Positions 1 through 12,800 of a DNA stretch of 64,000 nucleotides are shown here, one piece after another. The notes under the pieces are model-generated. The model did no database searches and had not been told where the DNA came from. It was given only the letters and a program-made list of their open reading frames with translations. The position numbers were made by a program, and so were the translations under genes. This DNA comes from Lepidurus packardi (Eukaryota > Arthropoda > Branchiopoda > Notostraca > Triopsidae), in the NCBI GenBank assembly GCA_023053545.1, contig JAKZAN010000004.1, positions 5,580,001 through 5,644,000 on the forward strand. Reading direction: 5' to 3'. The stretch's first letter is position 1; every line of letters starts with the position of its first letter.

Positions 1-54
1 GTAGTTCTCCACCCTTTTGGATACACTGACCATAACTGTTATCCCACGTTTCAG

Positions 55-132
55 GTTCGAGTCGTTGATAACAAAAGATTGACCCCGTTGGGCAAATCCA
101 TGAAGTACCGGTCAATTTTTGTACCACTGTAA
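55..132 (+). CDS. Possible 3'-terminal coding exon of a gene entering from the left
   Basis: A pyrimidine-rich acceptor ending in CAG at 52-54 is followed by 25 open codons and TAA at 130-132. An AATAAA polyadenylation hexamer lies at 147-152, only about 15 nt later, which is what a last exon looks like. The peptide begins VRVVDNKRLTPLG. The VRVVDN stretch recalls the N-terminal part of mitochondrial ribosomal protein L14, but the rest does not follow that family and it would be far too short, so I do not name the gene. The upstream exons are outside the window. Chance occurrence is possible because the exon is so short. Confidence 0.35.
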   Translation, partial: VRVVDNKRLTPLGKSMKYRSIFVPL

Positions 133-627
133 CTAAAAGTATAAGAAATAAAAGCCCTGCTCGGCACGACATGATTTTAAGGATACTGTTTACTCTTTAC
201 TAGATGGATCTCCTTAGGCAACCTACGATAACTCGCCGTTGTGGTTTTATTCTCTAGAACAGGAAACGGGGGAAAAAACTTTTACATGCGGTTTGGTGAT
301 TTTGATCATCTTTTTATTTATCCTCCAGGAAATAATGAAATATGCTAGCAATCATGTAATAAAATTCTCAAACCCTTTACGGGAAGCAATCTGTTCGAAA
401 TCGTAACATTTAATTAAGTCGCTATGACGAAGTTCTATATTCATTTATGTTTAATGAATCATTTATTGTCTAATTAGATTTTATAATTATATAGTTAAGA
501 AAAGAGAGGAGTTATTGACCTTATAAGTTCTTATGAGTTTTCTGTTCAGATAGTATGTATTATTATCTCTGAAGGAATCGCAGTTATCCGGGTTTTGACC
601 GGAGCCTGTGTTTAAACCATTTAAACA
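133..627. other. AT-rich intergenic stretch, no gene seen
   Basis: Apart from the AATAAA hexamer at 147-152 I see no coding region, repeat or structured RNA here. It separates the putative terminal exon from TGS1 and presumably holds the TGS1 promoter. No TATA box or clear initiator stands out. Confidence 0.5.
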
Positions 628-2917
<2,290 letters not shown>

Positions 2918-3176
2918 TGAATAACTTGACGGATTTGATTTTGGTTTTGAATCATGAGTGTTCGTGTCCTTCCCTAAACCCCTATTTTTGTCAGGGGCTT
3001 GATTTCCGGTCATGGTTATAACTATACCCTTATCGCACCTGTTCGTCAGTCGTCAAGGGAAACCGGAGTTTATCGATTTAATCCCGAGTCATACATGTAT
3101 TAGAGGTACCTGCATCCACGCTCATTTGGTGGCATGTTGACTGCTGCAACAGACGTGTTCAACTGAGCTCTTTTCC

Positions 3177-6100
3177 ATGAAGAAGTTGTCACTTCTAGAA
3201 GTCAAAAGACAACAGTGGGAACAAGAACGTGGTAATACACCTCTTTTCCTCTGAGTTTCTTTCGTACTCATTTCAAGCGTTCAGTTATAGCGATTCTTTC
3301 TACTCAAGTTACTTGACTTCAACACTCATTCTCATTTTTGTTGATTTGTAAACTGATATTTTGGTAGCGGAGATGGCCAATTCTTGGGGACCTTGGGGGA
3401 AGCCGGGTATTACTCCGACCATACGATGTTCACAAGGCCCACCATCACAAAGGTATCGTACAAAAAATATAGAACAAAGAATTTAAGATGTTTAAAAGAT
3501 TGTTTAAAAAATTTTACAAAGAGAAAATTGTTATAAAAGTGCTTCCCTGCCACCTTTGAGGAACAGTCAGAGAACTCCGCGGAATTCCATGTCGTGCAAA
3601 GTTAAATCTCATGGCGATACCGACACAAGCAAAAGTAATCCCGACAAAGAAACGGGTGATACTTCTGGGTATCACACCGAAGCTGATCATGAGCATCGTT
3701 CGTCTAGTAGAACAACTGCACTACACGTGACAGAAGATACCAATAACCCCCAATTGTTTGATCAACGCCTTCTGGAACGCAAGCGTTGGATGACAGAGTC
3801 GTTCTTTAATCCTTACATGTGGCCGTACCACGCTATGTCACCCATGCTTGGGGCTCAGTACCCTTACAACAATGCGGACTTTGCACAGCATCCTCAGTTC
3901 CACCAATTTCCTTGGATTGCTCCTGCAAACGGACCGCCTACAGATTACGGGTATCAGCATTCGCTGATTCCTGCCTCACTGCCACCCATGAAAGCGCCTG
4001 CAACCCCGAAATGGCTCGAAAGAAGTATTGGTCATGTAGGCGAAGCTCAAGTCGAATTCGTACCACAAGAAACTCGTTTTAGTACTTCTCCAGTTCAAAC
4101 TACGCCACCAGCGTAAGCGCAATTCTGCTAGAAATCTTCCTATAAATAGCTTGGATTCTCAGTGCCCTATTGGTTTTGTTTTGTTAGTCAATCATTTCTG
4201 CGAGGGCAGAAAGCACCTTTCGAGCCAGAAGATATGGCCCAGCGCGAACTAAAGCGTAGGCAGGCTACGGAGCTCCAAAGCGCATTACTAAAACAGGTAT
4301 TTAGGGAGATTTATACGTTTGTGGACCCTAACATACGTTACGGTCCGTTCGTGGTACGTATAGCACGGGTAGCTTTATTATGTTCGTTAACACGCACGGT
4401 TTGTCTAGCGTGACATGATTGTTGCCTTCTGCTGCGCATCTGTCTTTCTAAACCTTTAAAGGGCTAAAAGTAATGTCTTTTTTTTGGTAGTTGGAGGAGA
4501 AAGAGCGCAAGAAGAAAGCAGAACGAGAACGTAGACTGAAGGAGGAAACAAAAGAAGAAGAACGGCTGCTAAGGCAGCGAGAGCAAGAGAAACAATTGTA
4601 TGAGCAAGAACAGCGGCTAATCTTGGAGAAAAAGGTATTTAAAAAATAATAACGTTACGATTTGATCGTGGGTTAAGGCTCCCGTACTCACTTAGCTTTG
4701 GAGTCACCGCAAGGTGGCGTTTATTAATATTGTAGCGTAAATTGCGATTAACACTGTTTAAGAATGGGGAGATTACATAAGTTAAATTATACAAAGGACG
4801 TATGAAGGACTTTAACTTTTGGCTAAGGACTTTAACTTTCGTATTTGCAACTATCAAATCTCGCGCGCAAATCTCGTGTACTTTTTGCGTAAGACTGCTT
4901 CTAGATTCCCCACGCTGTCGTGTCATAGAAAGCTAAGCGATACGGGAGCCTTAATAACGATTGTTGGACAAGCAGATGAAGGAACATCAGAAACAAGAAT
5001 TGATGGAAGAAGCTTTGCTGCAAGCCAGGGAAGCGGCTTATCGTGAAAAGTTGAATAGCCAAAAGAGGCCGCAGCCACGGAATGCCTCGCCCACGCAGGA
5101 ATCCTCTCCGCTGCCACCAACCATTTGCCGCCCAGCTGTTCAGCCAACAACACAGCCGGTGTTTGTTAAAGAAACGTCAACCACAATTACACCGCGTGAA
5201 GTACCCATTGCTCCCGTCATTCCGAGAAGTTCTTATCGGGAAGTAGGCACTTCACCTCGGACTGGCTTTCTGCACGAAATTGGTGTGCAAACGGACGCTT
5301 TGCAGTCTTGTTCGTGCGGCAAAAACAAGTACTTTACCGGGCTCTTTTTCTTTTTCTGACTATAAGGAATGTTTGGTTCATTTGTAGATTTTTTGAAGAA
5401 GACAATACTGCTGAACGGGATTCTGTAGCCAAATCGTTCTCTTCGCAGTCGAACCGGCCAGCTTGGGGTATAGGAATACCCAAAGTGAGATACCAGAGGC
5501 AATCCGAGAAAGACCCTAAGTACTTGCAAAAAAAACGAGAAAGGCAACGACGATTGCTGCGAGTTCTAACAGAGAAGCAACTGCACGGATCTCAGCCTTC
5601 TAGCGATAGCAGCGGGTAATTTCGGAATCCTAATTCGCATCGAAACCCATATTAGATCCTGTAACTATAATATGCTGCTTTCTATTCCTAGTGGAGATGA
5701 TGGAATGTTGTTGCCGTCAAAGATATACTTTAACAATGTTGGCATCAAAACTGTAACCGAGCACAAGGAAGCAGAGCTCCCTGTAAGAGTGGATTCGAGA
5801 ATGAGAATTAAGGAATGCAAAACCCCTTCATTGTGCGGCAGAACATCATCGCCTCCTGTACCAGCGGTCTTAAGGAAGTTGGAAAAGATGCGGTTGGCTT
5901 CGGGTGAATACGAGAAGCAGGAATACGAAGTGCCCGAAAAATGGGATAAAGAAGATCAGAGGGGTTATTCCGTAATGGAGATGGCTGTAGTCGATAACGT
6001 GAAAATATTGCCCTTAATCGAGACTCCGACTCCAAATACGAGCAATCGTATCGCCGAATCTTTCGAGCTACTAAAAAGGCTGAGTATGTTACGAAAAGTA

Positions 6101-6281
6101 CGCACAATCTAGCATAGCGTTATAAAATGTGTTAATGTAAACTGAAATGTGTTCACTTGTCTAGGAACTGGATAAAAAGCGGGAAGATTTAGAAAAAGTG
6201 TCCCTAGCTTCCTCGGCAGGGGCGTCGCGAGGGGGTTTCCATTGGGGGGGTGGAGACCTTAGTTTTACCGACTGTAGTTGA
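3177..6281 (+). CDS. CCDC66-like coiled-coil protein, 3' end altered by a MITE
   Basis: Probable centrosome/cilium coiled-coil protein of the CCDC66 family. Inferred exons are 3177-3231, 3368-3452, 3561-4112, 4188-4296, 4491-4634, 4976-5328, 5388-5615, 5692-6097 and 6165-6281 (682 residues). Visible features are an N-terminal KRQQWEQER helix followed by WGPWGKPG, a disordered Pro/Tyr-rich middle, and a long Glu/Lys/Arg coiled coil (exons 4-6, e.g. RELKRRQATELQSALLKQ and LLRQREQEKQLYEQEQR). A basic tail follows with WGIGIPKVRYQ and EKDPKYLQKKRERQRR. The family call rests on this arrangement and on CCDC66 carrying a similar Arg/Glu-rich block, not on a search. The acceptor of exon 6 is the least certain boundary: a stop at 4955 forces it to lie near 4975. 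The last exon is interrupted by a 156-bp transposon, so the present C-terminus (after residue LASS) is transposon-encoded. Without the insertion the frame would read on through SDSFSFPHF. Confidence 0.6.
4788..4838 (+). repeat. Short tandem duplication in intron 5 of the CCDC66-like gene
   Basis: The phrase AAGGACTTTAACTTT occurs twice about 21 bp apart inside the unusually long (341 nt) intron between exons 5 and 6. It is simple sequence slippage or a small duplication. No coding role is seen. Confidence 0.5.
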
Positions 6282-6380
6282 CGATTTTACCGACTGTATT
6301 ATAGTTTCTATCTTATATTTTATATCGACTATTAAAAATTACCCCCAACCCCCCCTCCCTCGCGACGCCCCGTTCCTCGG
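6209..6380. mobile_element. hAT-type MITE (156 bp) with 8-bp target-site duplication
   Basis: A non-autonomous DNA transposon occupies 6217-6372. The left end reads CAGGGGCGTCGCGAGGG and the right end is its near-perfect reverse complement, ending CCTCGCGACGCCCCG. Both sides are flanked by the identical octamer TTCCTCGG (6209-6216 and 6373-6380). An 8-bp duplication and CAGGG-type termini are the hallmarks of the hAT superfamily. The 120-bp interior is AT-rich, non-coding, and contains a small direct repeat TTTTACCGACTGTA. It sits inside the last coding exon of the CCDC66-like gene and supplies its current stop codon. The intact termini and perfect duplication suggest a recent insertion. Confidence 0.88.
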
Positions 6381-6681
6381 ACTCTTTTTCGTTTCCACAT
6401 TTTGGAAACGATGATCGACGGGACTGTTTTTAGGAAGATTTTGTAATTCCTGATTTGCAATACATAAACAGACATGTTTCTATTGATTGATATTTTAGCT
6501 GAAATAATCATACAGTACTATAGCTCAGCAATCACAGAGAATTGCATTGAATTATTGTCATTTCTAACGCTCCGAAAAGCGCCAGTGTCCTTCGTAAACC
6601 GTACCGACTGAAAAACGGAAAAGAAAGGCAATTCCTTAGGGGATGTGGATATTATGCCCAATAGGTGGCACAAAATCCTCA

Positions 6682-6689
6682 TGACGTCA
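6682..6689. promoter_or_regulatory. Palindromic CRE (TGACGTCA) upstream of the LYRIC-like gene
   Basis: The full CREB/ATF palindrome TGACGTCA, in the context CATGACGTCATCG, lies about 130 bp before the start codon at 6818. ATF/XBP1-type bZIP factors bind this core, which would fit a promoter for an ER membrane protein. Function is inference from the motif and its position only. Confidence 0.45.
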
Positions 6690-6817
6690 TCGCCGCGTCG
6701 CAAGGGCAAGCTACAGGTGACATGGTCGCTTTCTGTACTCTCAGTTTTTGTTTCGGGTGAAAATTCAAGATTTTTTTTTAGTTTGTCCTTAAACGCTTCC
6801 AGCTTCATCTTACGGAA

Positions 6818-8204
6818 ATGGAATTGCTTGGAATTGCAGATATTCAGTATGCCTTACCAGTGGCTGCAGTGCTCATTCTTGCACTGATAGTGTCTGCCTG
6901 TGGGTTCAGATCAGCCCCCGAACTTCCTTTCGATAAACTCTCATACGAAAATAATTTGGACGACAAGAAGTCCGGGAAGCGCCGCAGTAAGCCCAAAGAC
7001 AAGGTAAAATCTTACAGTTGTTTATATGGTTTAAAATTTTTGGTGACTTCAAGTTTTAATTTTTCTTGACATATGGGAAAGTTGATTTTGCTGGATCTTT
7101 ACTTATGTATATTTTTTCTCTCCCTATGTAGAAGGCTGCAAACGGTCAAGTTGCCTCCCAAGCCAGCCAGGCAGCTTCAGAAAGTAAAAGTGAAACAAAA
7201 AAGACCCAGGCTAGCAAGTTGTCAGAAAAGAAACCTGTAGCAGCGCCTGCAAACAAAGCCAAAGAAGTCAGCAAGGCTGATAATAAAAAGAATGCTCAGC
7301 TGGAAGTCAAAACGAAGAAAAGCACTAAGAAGGTCAACAACAATAACGAAGCAGATCGTAACCAGGTTCCCGAGGGGTTCGACGATGCTGGCTGGGTCCA
7401 AGCAGTCAACAAGAAAGATAAGAAGCTGCGTATTAAACGTGAAGATGGGGACTTGAAATCAGGTTAGTAGTTATACTATGCTCAAATTGTCTAGGAAGAC
7501 TTAGGTTATTGACGCTATTCATTTCTGAAGATATTTCAAGTCCAGATGGAACTCCTTTACATAAGAAAAACAAGTCTAAGAATGCTGCTCCTGAGAAGCG
7601 CATAGCAGCTGTGTCGGCACCCGTTCTTCAGGCTGCTACTGCTGCTTCTTCACCCATCGTCGAAGAGTCTAAGCCTGCCAAAGTTACCCCTGCAGCTCCT
7701 GTTCTATCCGAGCCTGCCAAAGTTACCCATGCAGCTCCTGTTCTATCCGAGCCTGCCAAAGTTATCCCTACAGCTCCTGTTCAGTCCGAGCCTGCCAAAG
7801 CTACCCCTGTAGCTCCTGTTGTGCCCGAGCCTGCTCCAAAACCTGTGGTAAAACCTGAGCCCCGCCAAGTTACCAAAGAAGATAAGAAGAAGAAGAAAGA
7901 CAAGTCCACTTCCGCTCCAGCAGCTCCTGTTGCAGCTGCAGAAGAATCTGTGGCACCCACCCCGGCGCAGACTTCCACACCCATTGTTGCTCAGCCTGCA
8001 AAGGAACCTGAACCTGTTATGCTTCCGAGTTCTGAAGAGAATTCTAACGTAGCTTTCGATGAGTTAGCAGGTGAAGATTTTCCTTGATTTGCGTTTGACA
8101 AAGATATTTACAATTGACTTTTTGTTCATTATCATTTTTGTTTTTTAGATGTTTGGCAAGAAACCAAAGGGCAAAAAAAGAAAAAGAAAGCCCGCCGTGA
8201 CTGA
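6818..8204 (+). CDS. Metadherin/LYRIC-like single-pass ER membrane protein
   Basis: Four exons (6818-7003, 7132-7462, 7531-8070, 8149-8204) encode 370 residues. Residues about 8-30 (YALPVAAVLILALIVSACGF) are one hydrophobic transmembrane segment with no cleavable signal. The rest is a low-complexity Lys/Ala/Pro-rich cytosolic arm. Around residue 145 is a tryptophan motif followed by lysines (FDDAGWVQAVNKKDKK). The last exon ends in KKKKKARRD, very like the basic KKKKARRET end I recall for vertebrate metadherin. Four tandem 13-residue AKVTPAAPVLSEP-type repeats lie in exon 3. The architecture (N-terminal TM, disordered Lys-rich arm, Trp motif, basic tail) fits metadherin/LYRIC. A ribosome-binding-protein (RRBP1/p180) type protein is the main alternative. 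ATG 6818 is in a good context (GAAATGG). Confidence 0.6.
7677..7832 (+). repeat. Four tandem 39-bp coding repeats
   Basis: Four consecutive 39-bp units (7677, 7716, 7755, 7794) encode AKVTPAAPVLSEP-like 13-mers inside the LYRIC-like gene. Units 1-3 differ by only a few bases and unit 4 is more diverged, so the array expanded recently from its left side. Confidence 0.9.
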
Positions 8205-9874
8205 TAATGGTCGGAAGTTAGGTTCTTTTTTATACAAAAAAATTCTTTACGTCAGAGGGTTTTTCGGTGCGGTGTGTTGAATATGTGGACAAACGTATGT
8301 TTCTGGGGCAGAAGTGAAATTTAAGCCAGTGATTTGTCCCACTAAAAGAAAAAACGATTGAATGGTCAAGGGATAAAAAAAAATCTATTTACTTGAAGGA
8401 CTATCTAGCTCTGAAACTTTCAGAAAGATTGCGGTGGTTGGGTTTGGTTTTTTATTTTAATTTTGGTTTGCAGTGGAAAATCTTCAGCCGTATAGTCTTT
8501 GTTTTGTTTCTAGAAGTTTTGCAAATTTTGCGGGTAGAGAAACCACGTTCATTGATGGCGGTGTAAAAACGTCACAACGGTAGCTAGTTTATTTTTCGAC
8601 GCAGCGATCTTGCGCTTGACCTGAGAGGGGGAAATCATTCTTACGGGACTTAATACCTTTACTGTATGATACTCCATGTAATATTTTATTATTATTATTA
8701 CTGTTTACATACCCAGCCTAAACTCGCTATAGTGATTGACGCCATATCAAAAACACGGGTTCAATCGAGAATGGCCCCAGTGAACTAAGCATTTACCATC
8801 TGTTTACAAGCATGCAAGACATTTTGAATCGAATCAGAAATTACCCAGCCTTTGAGTACGGTTGTTTGTGGTTATCTATTTTTCGCAACTTGAGCGGATC
8901 ATTCGTTGAAATTATTTACGCATTCCCGAAATCTGGTAAAAAGTAGAAAGCGTTTTCATCTTAGGGGATTTTCATTTTTTAAACATTAGACTTAATTACA
9001 AATTTAAAAGTTTTCAGTCATTAGCGGTTTACCGGCTCAGATTTTGACTTAAAATACTTCCTTGGTCTGCAATATAGGAACTTGGGGCAGAAAAAGTTTC
9101 TGATTTTTTTTTCATGGTTTTTGGGGAAAGAATTTACAATGTACATGATATCCTTGTCTGTGCGCTGACCTACAGACAAAAAGTACTGGTGTTTATGGGG
9201 ACCATGAGAATTTGGGGCTTATTTAGCTCTCAAACTACGGTTATAATACATTATATTTCAGGTGAATTCTGTGTAGAGCAGTTTGGTTTTCTTAGAGCAA
9301 ACTGAAGGAAAATATACTGTAGTTTTTGGGTATTGCGATTTGAATTGTCGCGGTGCAGCCCTTGTACTTGGTGAAAAGTTTGATTGACTCTTTCAGATTA
9401 TACTCCGGCCTTTCTTCAGCGAAAAACGCTCGAGAAAGCAAAACCTATTCGCAATGGCGCCATAATGGTGAAGCTGCGCCACCTAACCATAACGTGCACA
9501 ATTATCTGCGTACTTTACGGCATTGAAGGTGGAAACGCAGCAGACTGGCTTCCCTTCTATTTTGTTTACTAAGGAAATTGGCTGTTATTTTGCGCAGGAA
9601 AAGATATAGGTAGGTTATTTTATTGTTAAAATAGTAAACACAACAATTCGTTCGTCTATGCAAATCACTGTAGCTAAAAATGTGCTAAACAGTCCCCTTT
9701 CCAAATCTTATTTTTATGTTTTTTACCATCAGTCATCTTTCCCTTTCACCATCAGTGAACACTTTATCTTCACTTTCCTCAAAATGATAAGAAATCCCCC
9801 GTTTTGAACCGTCATTGTGTATTATTACGATTAACCTAGAATATTCCGTTTCATTTTAGCGCAGCTTAATTGTG
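8205..9874. other. 3' UTR and intergenic region, no convincing gene
   Basis: This holds the 3' UTR of the LYRIC-like gene, a short ATT microsatellite near 8687-8700 and T-rich sequence. A short frame beginning ATG GTG AAG near 9466 would encode a 36-residue signal-peptide-like peptide, but there is no supporting splice or homology. The acceptor-like TTTCATTTTAG at 9849-9859 suggests a 5' UTR intron of the following UBR gene. Confidence 0.5.
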
Positions 9875-12800
9875 ATGAACGATCCAGGCGACTCTGAAAT
9901 GGATGTTGTGGGTCTGAGACAAGAGTTAAATCCAGTCTTGGGCGGATCTCAAGCCTCTAAATGCATTATAGCTCAATGGGAGCAACTTTGGAGCCAAGAC
10001 TTACTTGCAGAACGCTATATTCGCGATTTTTGGCGAGTCAAAGTTCCTCTTCTGTGTTCCCCAGAACCTAATTCAACTAGTCTTGATCCGTTCTTCGATG
10101 AGGCTGCAGTAACAGAACAACTACTCAACCCCTTGGAATGGTTCATGTGTGCTGGGAAGAATTCCAAGGAAACTTTTGAGGTAGTTGACCCATCTTTCCA
10201 ACCACCAAAAACTCTTCTATAACGTGGTGTATTGATAGAAATTGGCATCAGAAGACACGCCTCCGTCACTATGTGGAAAGATTTTCAAACTTGGCGAGCC
10301 TACATATTCTTGCAGAGACTGTGGCACGGATCCAACCTGTGTCCTCTGCGTCGACTGTTTCCGGGTATCCAACCACAGGAATCATAGGTATTTAGCGGAT
10401 CCCAAACCAGCAAAACCTTTCAGTGGCGTTGAATATCTAATTTTTACTTCATTTTAGGTATAAAATGAGCACTTCCGTTGGAGGAGGCTATTGCGATTGT
10501 GGAGATAAGGAAGCTTGGGAATCAGATCCCTGTTGTGCTCGACATACACCACATGATGTTGACTCGGGCACATCCAGCCGACAAGCTGCATTACAAAGAC
10601 TGGAGCAAAGGGAAAATGGTGCTGACATGATCAAACGAATACGGTTTATTTTCCATGTGGTGTTGCAGTACTCGTATGAGCTTCTCACCTCCAATCTAGA
10701 CGTCACTTTACCTCTAGATCTTGAAGTAATAATTTAATCTTTACCTCTAGATCTTGAAGTAGTAGTAGTTTTTCTGTAAATCCCTTTTTTCAGGTGAAAG
10801 ATTCGGAACGAATGAGTTCCTTGTTTGGAGCAGGTCAGGAGGCGCCGTATTGCACGGTGGTCTATAATGATGAACAGCATACGTTCGAGCATGTCATAGA
10901 GGCGTTGCATCGGGCTTTGGAATGCACGCAGCGTATTGCCTTAGAATTGGCTACTTGCATTGATCGGGAAGGGCGAAGTGTGGTTCGCTGCTCTTCGTAC
11001 CAGAACTGCACTCAAGTGCGCATTTTGATTGAAAGATCCACCTCACGACAGCATAAGTCCCTGCGTGTCGTCGTCGTGGATAGTCATGTCATTGCCCATC
11101 AGACGTTCGCGTTGCGTTTACTGTCATGGTTGCAAGGATTGATGGGAACATGCGAAGGGTTTCGTGTAATATTGGCCGAGTCAGCTATGGAGGTATTTTA
11201 GAAAAAAAACTTTAAATAAAGTAAAAATAATACAGTAAAATAAATAAATAAGTATCTTAAAATAGTAAAATAGGTAAATAAGTAATTTTATTTTTTTTAA
11301 ATTAATGTTGTATTCTTTGCAGGCAAGTCACGGGGAATCGTCCATGGTAGAAGGCGTAATGCTCTATGACACCCAATTATGGAAGAGCGCAAGGACAATC
11401 TGGCACAGACTTTTTATTACTGGATTGCTCATGGACCCTGACAATAAGCGTGCTTTTGCTAAAGTAATATTTTACATGAAAGTTTTTCGAATTTACCTGA
11501 AATTTTCGTGCCTTTTTCGCATTTCAATAGCTATTCGTGAAACATTATGGATCAGTAATGCGGGATTTTATCGCGGATGATCACGAGCACAGTCATTCGG
11601 TATCGTCCCTCTCTGTGCAGCTTTTCACTGTGCCTACGTTAGCCCAGCAACTGATATCTGAACATGACGTCTTGGCCGTCCTGCTTCAGTTTTTTATGCA
11701 AGAATGTGAAAAGCGGAAAGGCCATAGTAACATATTACCAATATAAGAAGTTACACGTTACTAATTTTTTTTTTTTAAAGATGGAAAACTATCGTTCGAG
11801 CGTTCTAATAGCACGGCAAGTTTTCGGAGAGCCATGTATGTGTTATACGATCTAAAATATTTGTTGAGTGGTCCTCCACCAGTACCGGATCAAGTTAAAA
11901 CCGTTCATTCTGGAGTTTGGATTGAAGAATTGCGAAAAGGGTTTCTGCACGGTTTTTCGTTGCTTACGAATGTTTTGTCCTTGATGCAAGTAGGTGTTTT
12001 AGAACTAATCTCGTTGTAGTTGACTTAAAAAATCGATTTAGGGGATGGACGCTAGTGTAAGGCAAACCGGACAACATTTGGAGTACGAGCCTGAATGGGA
12101 ATCTGCGTTTAATCTGCATTTCAAATTCGTACCCGTTTTGGGACTCTTTATTCGCTGGGCCGCGAGCGATTACATGGTTTTGTTGAAAGCCACTCGTCTA
12201 ATCCTCAAGAAACTGGAAGAGTTGCAAGTACCGGAAATGGTCTGGGCTAATGACGTCGATTTTGCGGGCCACAAGCAGCGAGTTTTGGAGTACGATGTGA
12301 GCTCGCAGCCCGTCAGTGTGCATTTACCTCTGACACGTCTTTTGGCCGGACTTTGCCTGTATTTGCCCAAATTTGGGTTGTCGCTACTCCAGCCAGCATT
12401 GCCCATGGGCAACTTGACTTTGGAAGCTATCATTGAGCCTGCTTTAAGAGTCCAAGTTCTCATTGGCCAGGTAACAAATACTTGAACCTGCATTAAAATG
12501 GAAAGCCATGAGTATGGAAAGATGAATGGATGGCTTGGATCTTAGATTGAAGCTGGCTTGTGGCGCAGGAACGGGTACGGTCTGCTCAACCAAACATATT
12601 TCTACGCAAACGTTCGTTGCCGACCGGAAATGTTGGATCGGGACATCGCATTGTTGCAATTCTGCGCTGCATATTTGGGCCCAGAATCGTTTTTACTGTG
12701 TGTCCTTCAAAGATATGGGTTGGTGGCGTGGACGAAAGATAATTTCGAGCAACAAATTGCTTCAAGGGTATGTAGTTTAATTTCACGTTTCTAAGATTGT

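Noticed and set aside
52..66. B-box-like GGTTCGAGTC suggesting a tRNA at the left edge
   Set aside because: No A box at the right distance and no cloverleaf; it is better explained as the start of a coding exon after CAG.
6518..6808. 96-codon minus-strand frame in front of the LYRIC-like gene
   Set aside because: No splice sites, no recognisable motifs, and it overlaps the promoter and 5' UTR of the + strand gene; most likely chance.
9466..9572. Short frame with a signal-peptide-like start (MVKLRHLTITCTIICVLYG)
   Set aside because: Only 36 residues, no donor or further exon, no second line of evidence; kept out of the gene list.
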